DNA of 64,000 bases from Panopea generosa (GCA_029582155.1 CM055898.1:23690839-23754838), one strand, 5' to 3'. Counted from the first letter of the stretch, positions 39,601 to 46,370 are shown. Notes: generated from the sequence alone by a model not told the origin. Made by a program: numbers and translations.

Positions 39601-42600
39601 AAAGATTATGAATTACTTTTATTCATTTTGATCTGCCATAATGTGACAAAACAATATTTTAATTACAATGGTGAAAACAAAAAGGAATCCTAAATTCTAA
39701 TGAGAAATGTGTCCTGAATGCCACAGTAATACTTTATATTTACATTCCCAATGCAATCGGCCTAAACGAACAATATAGATTTACTGCATTTCATTTCCCA
39801 ATGAAAAAAACTTACAGCCGGGTGGAGCTAAAAGGACCAGTTTGCATTTCATTCGTTGCACAATTTTGTTTTGCTGGTGAGACATCACCTTGCTGTTAGT
39901 TTCACATGACGTTTGCCGTAAGTTGTCCTAAAATGTGTGTATGTTGACAACGTCACTGTTACATTCATGACATTAGCTTCAAGGTTTAATGCGTATACTT
40001 TGCTTTTTTAATATCAAAATTACAAAAATAACGTAAAAGTGTTATCTAAAATAGCTGGAGAATAATTATAATGTAAATACAAGTACTAAAAGCCCAATTT
40101 TGAGTTTTCATCAGGTGATGAAAAACATTAGGCTAGTTTAATGTTGCCAAGAAGCCTGGCTTTTAATCCTTAAGTGAAAACCTGCCAAGTGAAATCAATT
40201 AAGTCATTTGAAGCAAAAGTAAATGACCGATAGAAGGACGACAGACACAGTGTTTGGCAGATAGAAGGACGACAGACACAGTGTTTGGCTCAGGTGAACT
40301 AAAACTATCAAAGCACTTCTCAAAAGGTTCAGTGTTTATTCTAGTCAGTTTTTAATGACTTCAGAGTTTAAACAGAAGGAATCTGATGAAGTTATTTTCA
40401 GATACATGTTTATATTTTCTAGATAGATAAACCAAAATAATTTCATGATAATATGACATAATTATCATACTTTCCTTTATCTATCTAGGTGCTATCTATT
40501 TAAATAATGTATCATATGATACATCTAGTGTAATACTATGTGACATGTCGTTATATATGTTAAAATGATGGAGGATACCTGTGTTGGGGTGATGTCATTG
40601 CATGCCAGCAAAGATTAAAGAATATTGTGTCTTAAAATATACATGAAAGCGTTACATTCTTTAATCTATTTTGGGCATTCATCTTTCTCAGTTATAACTC
40701 TGTTTTTTTACAGATTACATAATATAAACATTAAGATGAAGGAATTTTAACAAATTAATTGATCAAAGTGAAATGAAGTTTATCATATGATACATATAGA
40801 GTAATCAGTGTTCTCATTAGGAACCGGCCGCCGGCCAAAAAGGACAGTTCAAATGACTTAAGGGCCGGTTAAAACTTGCAAAAAATATTATTTTTCCTGC
40901 TTTAAATTACGATAAGTATCGTAATCGTTCATAAGCCATCTCTGACTTTAACACGTTTTGTTTACATGTTGCCATTTTACAATACAGGCGAAAGCAAAAA
41001 ACTATTTTCATTGGCTAATTATAGAGTTAAAAATATCTATCTTCAAGATGCCAGTATTCAGACAGATGAGGCAATGGTTTGTGATACAGATACTGTCAGA
41101 GCAGCTATCAAAGAAATGCTGTTAGATGGCTATGGATATGATGAGAAGGATGGAGATCTTAGTTATGATGAGGATGAGTGGTAGATTGTGAGTTATTCAG
41201 TGATCATTGTGCAAAGAATAAACCATAAATACTGTTTTTTTTATACATTATTTTTGTTTTGGAAAGTGCCTGTTGCTGTTTAAGATGTAAGAATTAATTG
41301 AATATCTGTCAAGTAAGCTCAGCATGCAGGGTTTGGCATATATTAATTAGACCCCACAAAATAGCCCAGAATGCAGAAAACAATGTCTAGATTTTCAAAA
41401 ATTTGGCCTGTTCACCCAATATTTATTGAGAAAACTGTATAATACTATGTGACATGGCATGTCACTGCATGCCAGCAAATATTTAAGAAAATATTGTGTC
41501 GTAAAATATACATGAAAGCGTTACATGCTTTAATCTATTTTGGACATGCATCTTTCTCAGTTATAACTCTGTTTGTTTACAGATTACATAATATAAACAT
41601 TAAGATGAAGGAATTAATTAATTAATTGTTCAAAGTGAAATGAAGTTTACCAGTAATGGTAATTTATTAAAATTAACACCATTTAATGTGGTGGTTGTTT
41701 CTGAAAATGTTCTAGGACTGTCTCATCAAAATCATATCAGTGATGCATTGGGTGTCCCAGAAGTTGATTATCATTTATGGCAATTTACATCATGTGATAT
41801 TTTGCTATTAAAAGTGATGAATAAAGGTTTCAAAAGACACCGTTTCACCCAAACCTATAATACTTCATACTGTGTCATGTTTTCAGTTTAGATCAAGATG
41901 ACAAACACTGTCTTTTAAGTCTTCATGTTCAGTTGATGTGTAATTTACCATTTAAAGACATATAATTAAATAACATGTTTTTACTTAAGTAAGTTTGGTC
42001 AAGACCTAATGTCATTGGCTCAAGTGAGCAAACAAATAAAACAACAGAAATATTAATAAAATAAGAAAACATTAAAATGGATCTCACCTCCGCCTTTTGT
42101 TGGTTTCAATGGAGAGCTTTCTTGCCCTGGCAATAGCATCAGCCTTGTCATTTTCGGCAAATGTTTTTATTGTCTCTACATGTTGACGTTCTGCAGTTTT
42201 GTATTGTGAACTGAGCACTTGTTAAGGTCCACAAGCAAGGACAACTGATATATTAACATCTTAACAACTACTCTGCATGTATGTTGATTTTTTTCATATC
42301 ATCCCATTTCAATTCAATACCATAATTTCACAGACTATAACAGAAAGTTTTATTTCACGTGTGTATGTAACTAACTTTTTATAAATTAATATTTGAAGGA
42401 ATTTTTAGCTGCACTAAAAATAAAGTACATAAATTTATAGTATACAACTCTCAGTACATTAATTCAAGACTTGATTATTTAATATATTCTCTGGATCGAA
42501 AAAAAAGTGGATAAGTGTAAGAACATGGCCTTTTTATTCTTCTTTGTTGATGCTGATATTCAGCACCTCTATAATGCGGTCCCTAGAAGTCAATATTTGG

Positions 42601-44417
42601 AGCGCAATACGCTTGATAAATACCACGGCTATGGAAACTTTATGCAAATGTCTTTCTTTCCATTTCTTTTAATATATATAGGGTAACTAATCGTGAAATG
42701 GTTACTTATATTGTTTCTCTTCTTTTATTATATATACTGATAATTTGGATAAAAATGCCTTTGGTTTGAAACAAAAATCTTCTGTGCTGCCCATCTATAC
42801 GCGCATTGCATCATATGATCGACACAAGATCCTTTAAAAGCCACCTAGTGGAAAGTCCATATATAGTCCCCATTGGCAATGTTATATCAGATGTAAATTG
42901 TAATCAATTGGCTTTTGCAAAAGTCATGACAATTATAATGAGTGATATACAAGAGAGACCATTGTTTTTCAAATGAATCATAAGCGATGGTGTGTAGAGC
43001 CTTAAGAAAATATCATCATTTCAGTGAATGTTGGACGAAGCGTACCACTGCCTTACCGTACCAGGACAAAGGGTACCAGTTTGTAGTACGAAGCGTACCA
43101 CATTTAGACTATATACGGAAAATTAAATAATATTAATGTATTGTTTGTTAAACTGTTCAAATGTGTATTATGTTATATCTTATATCATACAATATTTGCT
43201 TGTTTATTATATTATTATCTTAATTGGGTTCCAATTAAAGGAGTTCTCAATAATTACAACTCAAATAATTCAGTACTCAATGTCGCGAGACAAACAAAGT
43301 TTGCTTTAATATACAACTGATTTGAGCAAATGATACTTGTTATTCACACCTAGTTGACAATGTATTATCGAGCGTCCCACCAGGTGTTTACTACTATATA
43401 ATCTTTATTTGGTACGCTTCGTCCTGAAATGGTGCGTAAAGGCAGTGGTACAGAAAGACAGTGGTACGCTTCGTATCATTGCCATTTCAGTCTGGATTAA
43501 TAAGGCGTTATTGATTCACAAATTAAGATGTGGAAAAAAAGTTGAAAAATTCAACAAGCTTGCAAAAACTATGCAATTTCAATCAGACTTTTTAATCAAT
43601 TGTTATAACAGGATTTTCTTCATGAATCTAATTGTATTATTCTTAAATTTGGAAGCAATAGGAAAACAGGGTTGTAACGAGTTTCATGTTATACCGGTCA
43701 TACTTATTACCGAGAGTCTAAAACTTTGACAACTATGTAAATAAAGATGGCATCAATAATAAAAAGTTATAAAGTTACTTAAGTGTGCTGAGTAATAAAC
43801 AGTTGCCAGTACTAAATGTAAACAAATGCTGACACTAAGGGATATATCAAGACCGTAGTGTACATACACATATTAAAACATTATCTGTCCCACAGTTAAA
43901 CTAGTTATAATGTTACCCAAAGTAGAACAAAGAATTCTGAACAAAGTAGAACAAAGAATTCTGAATGATAAAGAAATCATAATGATCCCACACACACTGG
44001 TATTTCTTCCATTGTTTTGCTTTACACCTTGATATGGACAGTCACATTAACATATATTCAACAGTTATACAACATGGAGACCCCATTTATCTGATATAGG
44101 GTTTAGTTTTTGAGCTTTTTTTAATCACTGATTTAAAAAAAATACATATCTGCATCTCGAAAGAAAGAAATGGTCTCGAAGACATGTGTAAATCTTCAAA
44201 CAAAATTTTTACTTTTTGACAAAAGTCAATAAAAGTTGTCAAAAAGGATACGAATACGCTCCTCCAAGCATTTCTTATTGTGCTGATAGTCCTGAAACAA
44301 TAACAATATATATTCTATATAAAATATACCAACATACTGCTCGAAGAACGCAGTTAACGAAAGAATGTCGAAAAAATGTGTTGTTGTTCAGCAAAATTTG
44401 TAAACTTCGGACGCCAT
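3513..44417 (-). CDS. CEP126: CEP126-like centrosomal protein, complete gene, 12 coding exons
   Basis: Splicing coding segments of 12, 34, 103, 149, 1926, 155, 103, 993, 138, 72, 131 and 123 nt gives 3939 nt (1312 residues plus TGA), with matching phase at every junction. Residues 12-90 read LEEQRQ..., ARARKLSIETNKRRR (36-50), then a basic helix ending ATERFQRAG (81-89). This order (LEE-RQ, ARK...SNRR, TEKFQRA) is what I recall of vertebrate CEP126. LEDALKIVRG follows at 112-121, a Gln-rich coiled coil at about 342-448, GLRIDRTPTDDEINYLW from 1004, and MEEQRLLESLDRLNDKLR at 1211-1228. Human CEP126 is about 1117 residues, binds dynactin p150 and organises microtubules at centrosome, spindle and ciliary base; the same role here is inference. 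No signal peptide or membrane segment is evident. Exons 1 and 2 are the least certain. Another Gln-rich centrosomal protein is the alternative. Confidence 0.82.
5310..5530 (-). mobile_element. Degraded tRNA-derived SINE (Leu/Ser-like family)
   Basis: Read on the minus strand it carries the decayed head (GGTCATGGGTCCAAGTCC) and the body seen in the better copy at 22160-22390, including a TTACTTGCGGAAAG-like block and a GACGTTAAGTCCCATTA tail. Confidence 0.55.
5675..5885 (-). mobile_element. tRNA-derived SINE (Leu/Ser-like family), diverged copy
   Basis: Minus-strand body shared with 22160-22390: the GACC...GGTCGTGGGTTCTAACTCC head (B-box-like), ACGGTGGTTCCACTCAG and the TTGCGTTAAAT tail. Confidence 0.6.
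6080..6265 (-). mobile_element. Degraded tRNA-like SINE relic
   Basis: The minus strand has GGGTTATGGGTTTGATCTTC, a decayed B box, followed by CCCACGGCTATGTGTGGTGC. A related relic lies at about 35070-35180. Confidence 0.4.
9031..9275. repeat. 66-bp tandem repeat, about 4 copies
   Basis: CTGAATATACCACTAATA recurs at about 9031, 9097, 9163 and 9229 with GCACCTATTAAAACTGCAG inside each unit. Confidence 0.9.
9360..9678. repeat. 51-bp minisatellite, about 6 copies
   Basis: GTTTCTAAATATAAGAATTG recurs every 51 bp and each unit contains the palindrome AATTGATCAATT. As 51 is a multiple of 3 it gives a spurious repetitive minus-strand open frame. Confidence 0.93.
10158..10364. repeat. 27-bp minisatellite, left half
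   Basis: Variants of AATAAATTGACAATAGAAGC followed by AAAATAT. The same array resumes at 11550 after an interrupting element. Confidence 0.92.
10365..11549 (+). mobile_element. HINE/pearl-like element inserted in a 27-bp minisatellite
   Basis: Starts AACAAG, then a hairpin ATCGG-TGGAG-CCGAT and the motif GATGCTCCCC. The core is about six monomers of about 156 bp carrying AGCAAGTTTCATAAAATTCC and CATAACTCCGTGAAAAATC. It ends with an ACGCACGAACGAAG run and a hairpin TGCTTCCCCCC-TTT-GGAGAAGCA whose stem repeats the 5' motif. This matches the layout of non-autonomous Helentrons (HINE, DINE-1, oyster pearl). No coding capacity. Confidence 0.75.
11550..11772. repeat. 27-bp minisatellite, right half
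   Basis: Continues the 10158-10364 array in the same orientation and phase (AATAAATTGACAGTAGAAGC...). Confidence 0.92.
13335..13930. repeat. Degenerate tandem repeat of about 30 bp
   Basis: About 18-20 diverged copies of a unit like GATTATGAAGGTCAACTGG plus TGTCAAT. Spacing varies by several bases. Confidence 0.75.
14684..14750. repeat. 67-bp near-perfect palindrome (cruciform/hairpin)
   Basis: Arms 14684-14716 and 14718-14750 (33 bp each) are complementary except at one position (AGTTC versus TGTTC), with a single-base centre. Arms read GAAAACAGTGCAGGAAG... and ...CTTCCTGCACTGTTTTC. Confidence 0.95.
15310..15475 (-). mobile_element. tRNA-derived SINE, family 2 head fragment
   Basis: The minus strand reads GACCCAGTTAGCTCAGACGG (A-box-like) and GGGTTGTGAGTTTGAATCCC (B-box-like), followed by the family-2 body with a TCTCATTGTCATTC block. 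Confidence 0.7.
15939..16069 (-). CDS. CEP126: CEP126-like exon 11, poly-Gln exon
   Basis: A 131-nt exon between TACTTTTTAG and GTAAGT encodes residues 1229-1272: VTESSIPNN..., two Gln runs of about 8 separated by EILLL, and TPQQVLH. The runs are mostly CAA with some CAG, so length polymorphism is likely. Its acceptor lies next to the edge of a 73-bp tandem array. Confidence 0.84.
16070..18998 (-). other. CEP126: CEP126-like intron 10
   Basis: The half near exon 11 is the 73-bp array; 17470-18998 is AT-rich with no recognised feature. Confidence 0.75.
16083..17467. repeat. 73-bp tandem array, about 19 copies, with 512-bp higher-order repeat
   Basis: TGTCAATAAGCAGAAAACAG recurs every 73 bp. 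Marker variants (TGTCAACAAGCAGAGAAC at 16671 and 17183; AGAAAAACAGGTCAGCC at 16901 and 17413) are both 512 bp apart, i.e. seven units plus one base, showing a seven-unit block duplicated as a whole. Confidence 0.95.
18999..19070 (-). CDS. CEP126: CEP126-like exon 10, conserved helix
   Basis: A 72-nt exon between TTTTACAG and GTAGGT encodes MEEQRLLESLDRLNDKLR. Leu at heptad-like spacing suggests a short coiled coil, and I recall a similar EEQ-LL-SLDRLN motif near the CEP126 C-terminus. The length is a multiple of three in phase 1, so skipping would keep frame. Confidence 0.88.
19071..19909 (-). other. CEP126: CEP126-like intron 9
   Basis: Contains a SINE-related block at about 19340-19700; otherwise AT-rich. 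Confidence 0.7.
19340..19700. mobile_element. SINE family-2-related element, variant tail
   Basis: Carries GCCATCAAGGGCTAACAGAC, ATCAGTTAACCTAACCACTC and GGTTAACCAGTACTCAAGC, shared with copies at 29086, 29820, 34490, 44644 and 46085. The second half (TATCATGTTCACATTTAAGATG...) is shared only with 34490-34860, so this is a distinct subfamily. Confidence 0.65.
19910..20047 (-). CDS. CEP126: CEP126-like exon 9
   Basis: A 138-nt exon between CTGACAG and GTAGAC encodes residues 1159-1204: an Ala/Glu/Gln-rich amphipathic helix (AGFLAAEQLAEQ...MEDAQIRQQ) ending GRPSPK. Phase 1 on both sides. Confidence 0.88.
20048..20730 (-). other. CEP126: CEP126-like intron 8
   Basis: AT-rich. At 20567-20625 it holds a SINE tail (GCTCTGAGCTTTCTTCACAA...TATAAACCAA) matching the end of the SINE at 44789-44985. 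Confidence 0.65.
20731..21723 (-). CDS. CEP126: CEP126-like exon 8
   Basis: A 993-nt exon between ATCACAG and GTGAGT encodes residues 828-1158. It opens PNVVHQKPPRPVSA, is rich in Ser/Thr/Pro/Val, then carries GLRIDRTPTDDEINYLWDK at about 1004-1022, the best candidate for a conserved C-terminal motif, and a short poly-Gln run near its 3' end. Confidence 0.92.
21724..23119 (-). other. CEP126: CEP126-like intron 7
   Basis: Holds a two-copy 46-48 bp tandem duplication at about 21858-21930 (AAAATGTTGAGTCTGAA...) and the SINE at 22160-22390; the remainder is unremarkable. Confidence 0.65.
22160..22390 (-). mobile_element. tRNA-derived SINE (Leu/Ser-like family), best copy
   Basis: The minus-strand head GTCCTCCGTGGCCGAGTGGT (A box TGGCCGAGTGG) and GGTTCAAGTCC (B box) resemble a class II tRNA. 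The body has GGCGGTGGTTCTACTCAG and the tail AATGGCGTTAAACCCCATTA. There is no intact acceptor stem, so it is a SINE and not a tRNA gene. Confidence 0.8.
23120..23222 (-). CDS. CEP126: CEP126-like exon 7, acidic segment with KNVRF motif
   Basis: A 103-nt exon between ATTACAG and GTAAGT encodes residues 794-827. It starts PTKKNVRFADLTYP and continues with an Asp/Glu-rich run. K-x-V-x-F fits the RVxF docking pattern of protein phosphatase 1; function is inference. Confidence 0.88.
23632..23820 (+). mobile_element. tRNA-derived SINE (second tRNA head type)
   Basis: The head GCGCATAGTTCAGTGGTAGA (A box) and GTGGGTTCGATCCTA (B box) are followed by a tRNA-unrelated body (TGTCCTTGAGTAGGCACTTC). No acceptor-stem pairing is evident. 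Confidence 0.7.
24551..26275 (+). mobile_element. HINE/pearl-like element with 147-bp core monomers
   Basis: The 5' end has a hairpin ATCACT-GAA-GGTGAT then ATACCCCCGA (24582-24591). About eight core monomers of about 147 bp carry TAACTCTGTAATTAGCAAGA and GTATGAAGTTTGATGAAATT. The 3' end has an ACGGACAGACCGACAGACCG microsatellite and a hairpin closing on TCGGGGGTAT (26263-26272), the exact inverse complement of the 5' motif. This is the pearl/Helentron (HINE) plan. Confidence 0.78.
27020..27310. repeat. Degenerate tandem repeat of about 20 bp
   Basis: About 13 copies of a unit like CAGTATCATATCATATTGTT, increasingly diverged to the right. Confidence 0.85.
27650..27895 (-). mobile_element. 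Degraded SINE (Leu/Ser-like family)
   Basis: Shares the minus-strand head (GGTCCTCCTGGATCGAGTGG) and body blocks with the copy at 22160-22390. Confidence 0.6.
29086..29180. mobile_element. Truncated SINE family 2 fragment
   Basis: TATGCCATCGGGGGCTAACA ... GTTAACCTAACC ... TTAACCAGTACTC, ending abruptly next to exon 6. Confidence 0.6.
29281..29435 (-). CDS. CEP126: CEP126-like exon 6
   Basis: A 155-nt exon between ATTTCCAG and GTATGT encodes residues 742-793, beginning EIRSILKRTGKKGNG. It is basic then mixed charge, with no recognised domain. The exon ends in phase 0. Confidence 0.87.
29436..30477 (-). other. CEP126: CEP126-like intron 5, SINE-filled
   Basis: 29670-29790 is a Leu/Ser-like SINE relic, into which a family-2 SINE (29800-30085) appears inserted; the first SINE seems to resume at 30085-30150 (TGGTGAGTTGCAAGTGATCT... 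TCTATGGAGGAC). 29490-29620 holds a degenerate repeat around TTAAGCAGCCAC. Confidence 0.6.
29800..30085 (-). mobile_element. SINE family 2, near full length
   Basis: The minus-strand head GGCCTGCTTAGCTCAGTCAT (A-box-like) and GATCATGAGTTTGAATCCCC (B-box-like) are followed by the family-2 body seen at 46085-46370. Confidence 0.7.
30478..32403 (-). CDS. CEP126: CEP126-like exon 5, large exon with Gln-rich coiled coil
   Basis: This 1926-nt exon lies between acceptor TTTATCAG and donor GTAAGT and encodes residues 100-742. In order: GKWSPHHG, LEDALKIVRG (112-121), low-complexity Ser/Asn/His stretches, a KKVSF motif at 294-298, an almost uninterrupted Gln/Leu/Lys/Glu coiled coil (about 342-448), a KEN tripeptide at 460-462, a Pro-rich patch, a GVSF motif at 577-580, and an acidic end. 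An open reading frame on the opposite strand at 31381-31857 is a shadow of the CAG-rich coiled coil. Confidence 0.93.
32404..34067 (-). other. CEP126: CEP126-like intron 4
   Basis: AT-rich, with a G homopolymer of about 17 at 32546-32562 and a 22-bp triplet repeat (ATTCTTTTGAAATG...) at 33482-33545. No exon seen. Confidence 0.7.
34068..34216 (-). CDS. CEP126: CEP126-like exon 4
   Basis: Acceptor TTTTGTAG and donor GTAAGT bound 149 nt. It completes Arg50 and encodes a strongly basic helix (residues 51-99) that ends in ATERFQRAGMPARPDSG. The FQRA motif matches the end of the conserved CEP126 N-terminal region. Confidence 0.9.
34490..34860. mobile_element. SINE family-2-related element, variant tail
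   Basis: Same layout as 19340-19700: GCCATTGAGGGCTAACAGC, GTTAACCAGTACTCAAGC, then TTACCATGATCGCATTTAAG and TATCTAACCCTGGTTAAAAT. Confidence 0.65.
40531..40790. repeat. Direct duplication, copy 1
   Basis: ACATGAAAGCGTTACATTC...TTTACAGATTACATAATAT...GATGAAGGAATT, ending AAAGTGAAATGAAGTTTA. Near-identical to 41435-41648. Confidence 0.9.
40806..40870. repeat. GC-rich inverted repeat, possible transposon terminus
   Basis: Starts CAGTGTTCTCATTAGG, then AACCGGCC (40822-40829) and its inverse GGCCGGTT (40863-40870), with GGCCGCCGGCC between. CAGTG starts are common in hAT-type elements, but no matching opposite end was found. Confidence 0.4.
40966..41184 (+). CDS. Unrecognised acidic-tailed small ORF, possible terminal exon or retrocopy
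   Basis: The 72-residue frame has balanced composition unlike the surrounding AT-rich noise and ends in an acidic tail DGYGYDEKDGDLSYDEDEW. A possible acceptor (TTTTACAATACAG) lies at 40974-40986 inside its start, and AATAAA follows the stop at 41217-41222, as expected for a last exon. It sits inside CEP126-like intron 3 on the opposite strand, between the two copies of a direct duplication. I do not recognise the family. It may be the 3' end of a nested gene, a retrocopy or transposon cargo. Confidence 0.35.
   Translation: MLPFYNTGESKKLFSLANYRVKNIYLQDASIQTDEAMVCDTDTVRAAIKEMLLDGYGYDEKDGDLSYDEDEW
41435..41648. repeat. Direct duplication, copy 2
   Basis: Second copy, about 860-890 bp downstream in the same orientation, with small substitutions and a shortened left part. 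Together the copies bracket 40791-41434. Confidence 0.9.
42088..42190 (-). CDS. CEP126: CEP126-like exon 3
   Basis: Acceptor CTGCAG and donor GTGAG flank 103 nt encoding residues 16-50, ending ARARKLSIETNKRR plus two bases. An in-frame TAA lies just upstream of the acceptor, so coding cannot extend far. The basic ARK..ETNKRRR motif is a CEP126 family signature as I recall it. Confidence 0.82.
42191..44257 (-). other. CEP126: CEP126-like intron 2
   Basis: Contains the doubled-TIR element at 43035-43474 and a short duplication (AAAGTAGAACAAAGAATTCT, twice) at about 43918-43965; otherwise AT-rich. Confidence 0.65.
43035..43474. mobile_element. 440-bp MITE-like element with doubled terminal inverted repeats
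   Basis: The left end ACGAAGCGTACCAC (43035-43048) is the exact inverse complement of the right end GTGGTACGCTTCGT (43461-43474). A second inner pair lies at 43087-43100 and 43410-43422. CACTGCCTTACCGTACC against its rougher counterpart extends the outer arms. No transposase. Confidence 0.8.
44258..44291 (-). CDS. CEP126: CEP126-like exon 2
   Basis: This 34-nt exon follows a strong acceptor (TTATTGTTTCAG) and ends at GAGGAGC before GTATTC. It encodes DYQHNKKCLEE plus one base. Joined to exon 3 it yields LEEQRQ, which aligns with the conserved LEEERQ start of the CEP126 N-terminal helix; that is the main reason for choosing these splice sites. Confidence 0.62.
44406..44417 (-). CDS. CEP126: CEP126-like exon 1 (start codon)
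   Basis: The ATG sits in a good context (A at -3, G at +4) and encodes MASE before a GT donor (GTTTAC). The donor is weak, but phase 0 fits exon 2 and an in-frame TGA follows soon if the donor is not used. The intron to exon 2 would be only 114 bp. An alternative upstream first exon cannot be excluded. Confidence 0.55.
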
Positions 44418-44560
44418 ATTGTTTTGGTAACAAGATGCGCATGATTAAGGAATTTGGTCTTCTGCGCACATGTCTGAGCAGGCAGGAATGAATGAAAAAA
44501 TCCGAATAAATCCGCATAACAAACCATGAGTTTTGACAGGTGCTTTTCGATCACCTAATT
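44418..44560 (-). promoter_or_regulatory. CEP126: Putative promoter / 5' UTR region of the CEP126-like gene
   Basis: Locally richer in CpG than its surroundings. It holds two TGCGCA cores (near 44435 and 44463) resembling NRF1 half sites, and GGTAAC at 44426-44431, an RFX-type X-box half site just upstream of the start codon. All are short matches; the transcription start is not determined. Confidence 0.35.
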
Positions 44561-44639
44561 AATATTGGCTTCCCTGGAGCACATATCAGTTACTTTACAG
44601 GCCAGCCAAATGTCGTGATAATCTTATGTTGGACTTGAG

Positions 44640-45155
44640 TGATTGATTAATTGTTTAGCATCATTTTTATGCAATCGAGGGCTTACAGACCATCAGTTTA
44701 CCTAGTCAACCCCATTTCATGTTGAAATACAATATGTTTAAACTAAACTAGTTAATCTAACTACCGTTTCCTACGACCCTGAAAGGTTTTAAAGCAGAGC
44801 GGTAGTGTAACGGTTAGAGCATTGGCTGTGCACGCCATAGGTTGCGAGTTCGAACCGCCAAGTGACTTGATGCCTCTCATAAAACAACACTCGGTACTGG
44901 TTTTACCTATGAAGTGGACTCGAGAGCGGTTCATATACGCTCTGAGCTTTCATCGCAATCAAGCTAAAAAAAATTGGTATAAACTAAAGGTTAACCAGTA
45001 CATAAGCACACTCCATCTCCACAAGTAACTGATAACTTTCCCACTTGAATCAGTGATGAGAGACAAATGATAATGAGACACAATTTCATATATCAATCAT
45101 CACGGAGACTGTTGCCGTGCTGGGATTTGAACTTGCAACCCCTGGATAAATATTA
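44640..45155 (-). mobile_element. SINE family 2 copy split by a second SINE
   Basis: The left part (to 44788) ends GACCCTGAAAGGTT; the right part resumes at 44986 with AAAGGTTAACCAGTAC and runs to a decayed B box (GGGTTGCAAGTTCAAATCCC on the minus strand). Compare the uninterrupted copy at 46085-46370. Confidence 0.85.
44789..44985 (+). mobile_element. tRNA-derived SINE with 7-bp target duplication
   Basis: The head AGAGCGGTAGTGTAACGGTT (A-box region) and GCGAGTTCGAACCGC (B box) are followed by a body ending GCTCTGAGCTTTCATCGCAA...GGTATAAACT. It is flanked by AAAGGTT at 44782-44788 and 44986-44992. Confidence 0.88.
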
Positions 45156-46084
45156 TATTGAACTTATATTTTAATAAATTTCATAAAATTGTATCATGGC
45201 AACATATATAAACTTAATATAAGTCGCGATCATGACTATCAAATAGATCACAAGAGATTTCCAAAAAGTAATAGAAAGATGAAGAATGTACCTATCTGTG
45301 TGTAGCAATAATCAAGTCCTTTCTTTTGAATACCAAATCTCCTGGTTGATAATCTGGACCCAGTTGTTCAAAGTGCTGTTTGCTTAAATGCAGATGTCAT
45401 TGCTAAATGGTTGAGATGAATTTTCGAATCAAGGTATCTTGAGATTTAAAACATCCAAGGTAACAATTTACTGGTAATCATAGCTAAATGTCAATGGATT
45501 ATGTACTTGATATGTAAACATTTAAATTTTTAAAGATATTGAGCATGCACTTTTTCACCTAACGGAGTGTTAAGCTAACAAAGATATTTGAACAACAACT
45601 CAGACCTGAAGTAGTTTTATGCAAACTTTTAAAAAAATGCTAACCTACATTACCTGCAGTTACATATTTCTGTTTATGTTTAACGTGGGAAAACTGACGA
45701 AAATGGCTAACATTTTTTTAAGTTGTTTTCTCTGAAAAAATAAAACTTTTGAAAAAATTTAATTGAAGATTCATAAAGCCAATGACATTAACATGCATCT
45801 TGTGTTAAAGTTATAAACTGTAAATGTAAGGATAACCTCATAAATCAGATTGCATGTTTTAATAAGGCTTTACATGATCTATTATTATCAACTTTTATTC
45901 CTCCTCATTTATAACTTAATCTTGTTATAATTTTATCATGATGTAAATTTACTGTAATAGATTCAGATAATATATGCCAACTCTAGATTCTAAATAAACT
46001 TGGTTCTAAATATTGACAAAATAAAGTTATTATGTTACAAATAGAATGGTCAGTTCACCAGCCTTGCTGTGCTACAATAATGAA

Positions 46085-46370
46085 TTGATTGAATATTAAG
46101 CATCATTTTTATGCCATCGAGGGCTAACGTACGATTAGTTAACCTAACCACTGTTTCTTGGGACCCTGAAAGGTTAACCAGTACTTGAGCACACCCCATC
46201 TCAGCAGGTAACTGAAGCCTTTCCAACTTGAATCAACGGTGAGAGACAACTAACAATGAGACACAATGTTGTATGTCAATCATCACAGAGACTGTTGCCA
46301 GGCGTGGATTCAAACTCACGACCCCTGAATTGATATTCAGACGTGTAACTGACTGAGTTCATCAGACCTG
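46085..46370 (-). mobile_element. SINE family 2, full-length reference copy
   Basis: Minus strand: degenerate tRNA-like head (CTGATGAACTCAGTCAGTTA), B-box-like GTCGTGAGTTTGAATCCACG, TCTCATTGTTAGTTG, and the TTAGCCCTCGATGGCATAAA tail. Confidence 0.8.

Larger units (their letters stand above)
34217..42087 (-). other. CEP126: CEP126-like intron 3 (7.9 kb)
   Basis: Holds SINE relics at 34490-34860 and 35070-35180, a possible element boundary at 37829-37860 (GAAGCCTTGAGAGGCTCACC), a pearl-like tail at about 40225-40312 (ACGACAGACACAGTG twice), a duplicated block and a small ORF near 41 kb. 35200-37800 and 38000-40200 are AT-rich without recognised features. Confidence 0.6.

Noticed and set aside
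41640..41891. 83-residue plus-strand frame after the duplication
   Set aside because: No homology or motif recognised and no splice context; it starts at the edge of the duplicated block.
43409..43729. 106-residue plus-strand frame
   Set aside because: Starts inside the right TIR of the MITE-like element and has no recognisable protein features.
44275..44554. Three overlapping open frames around the CEP126-like start (both strands)
   Set aside because: Only the short exon 1 and 2 segments fit splice sites and the conserved N-terminus; the long frames cross introns and promoter sequence.
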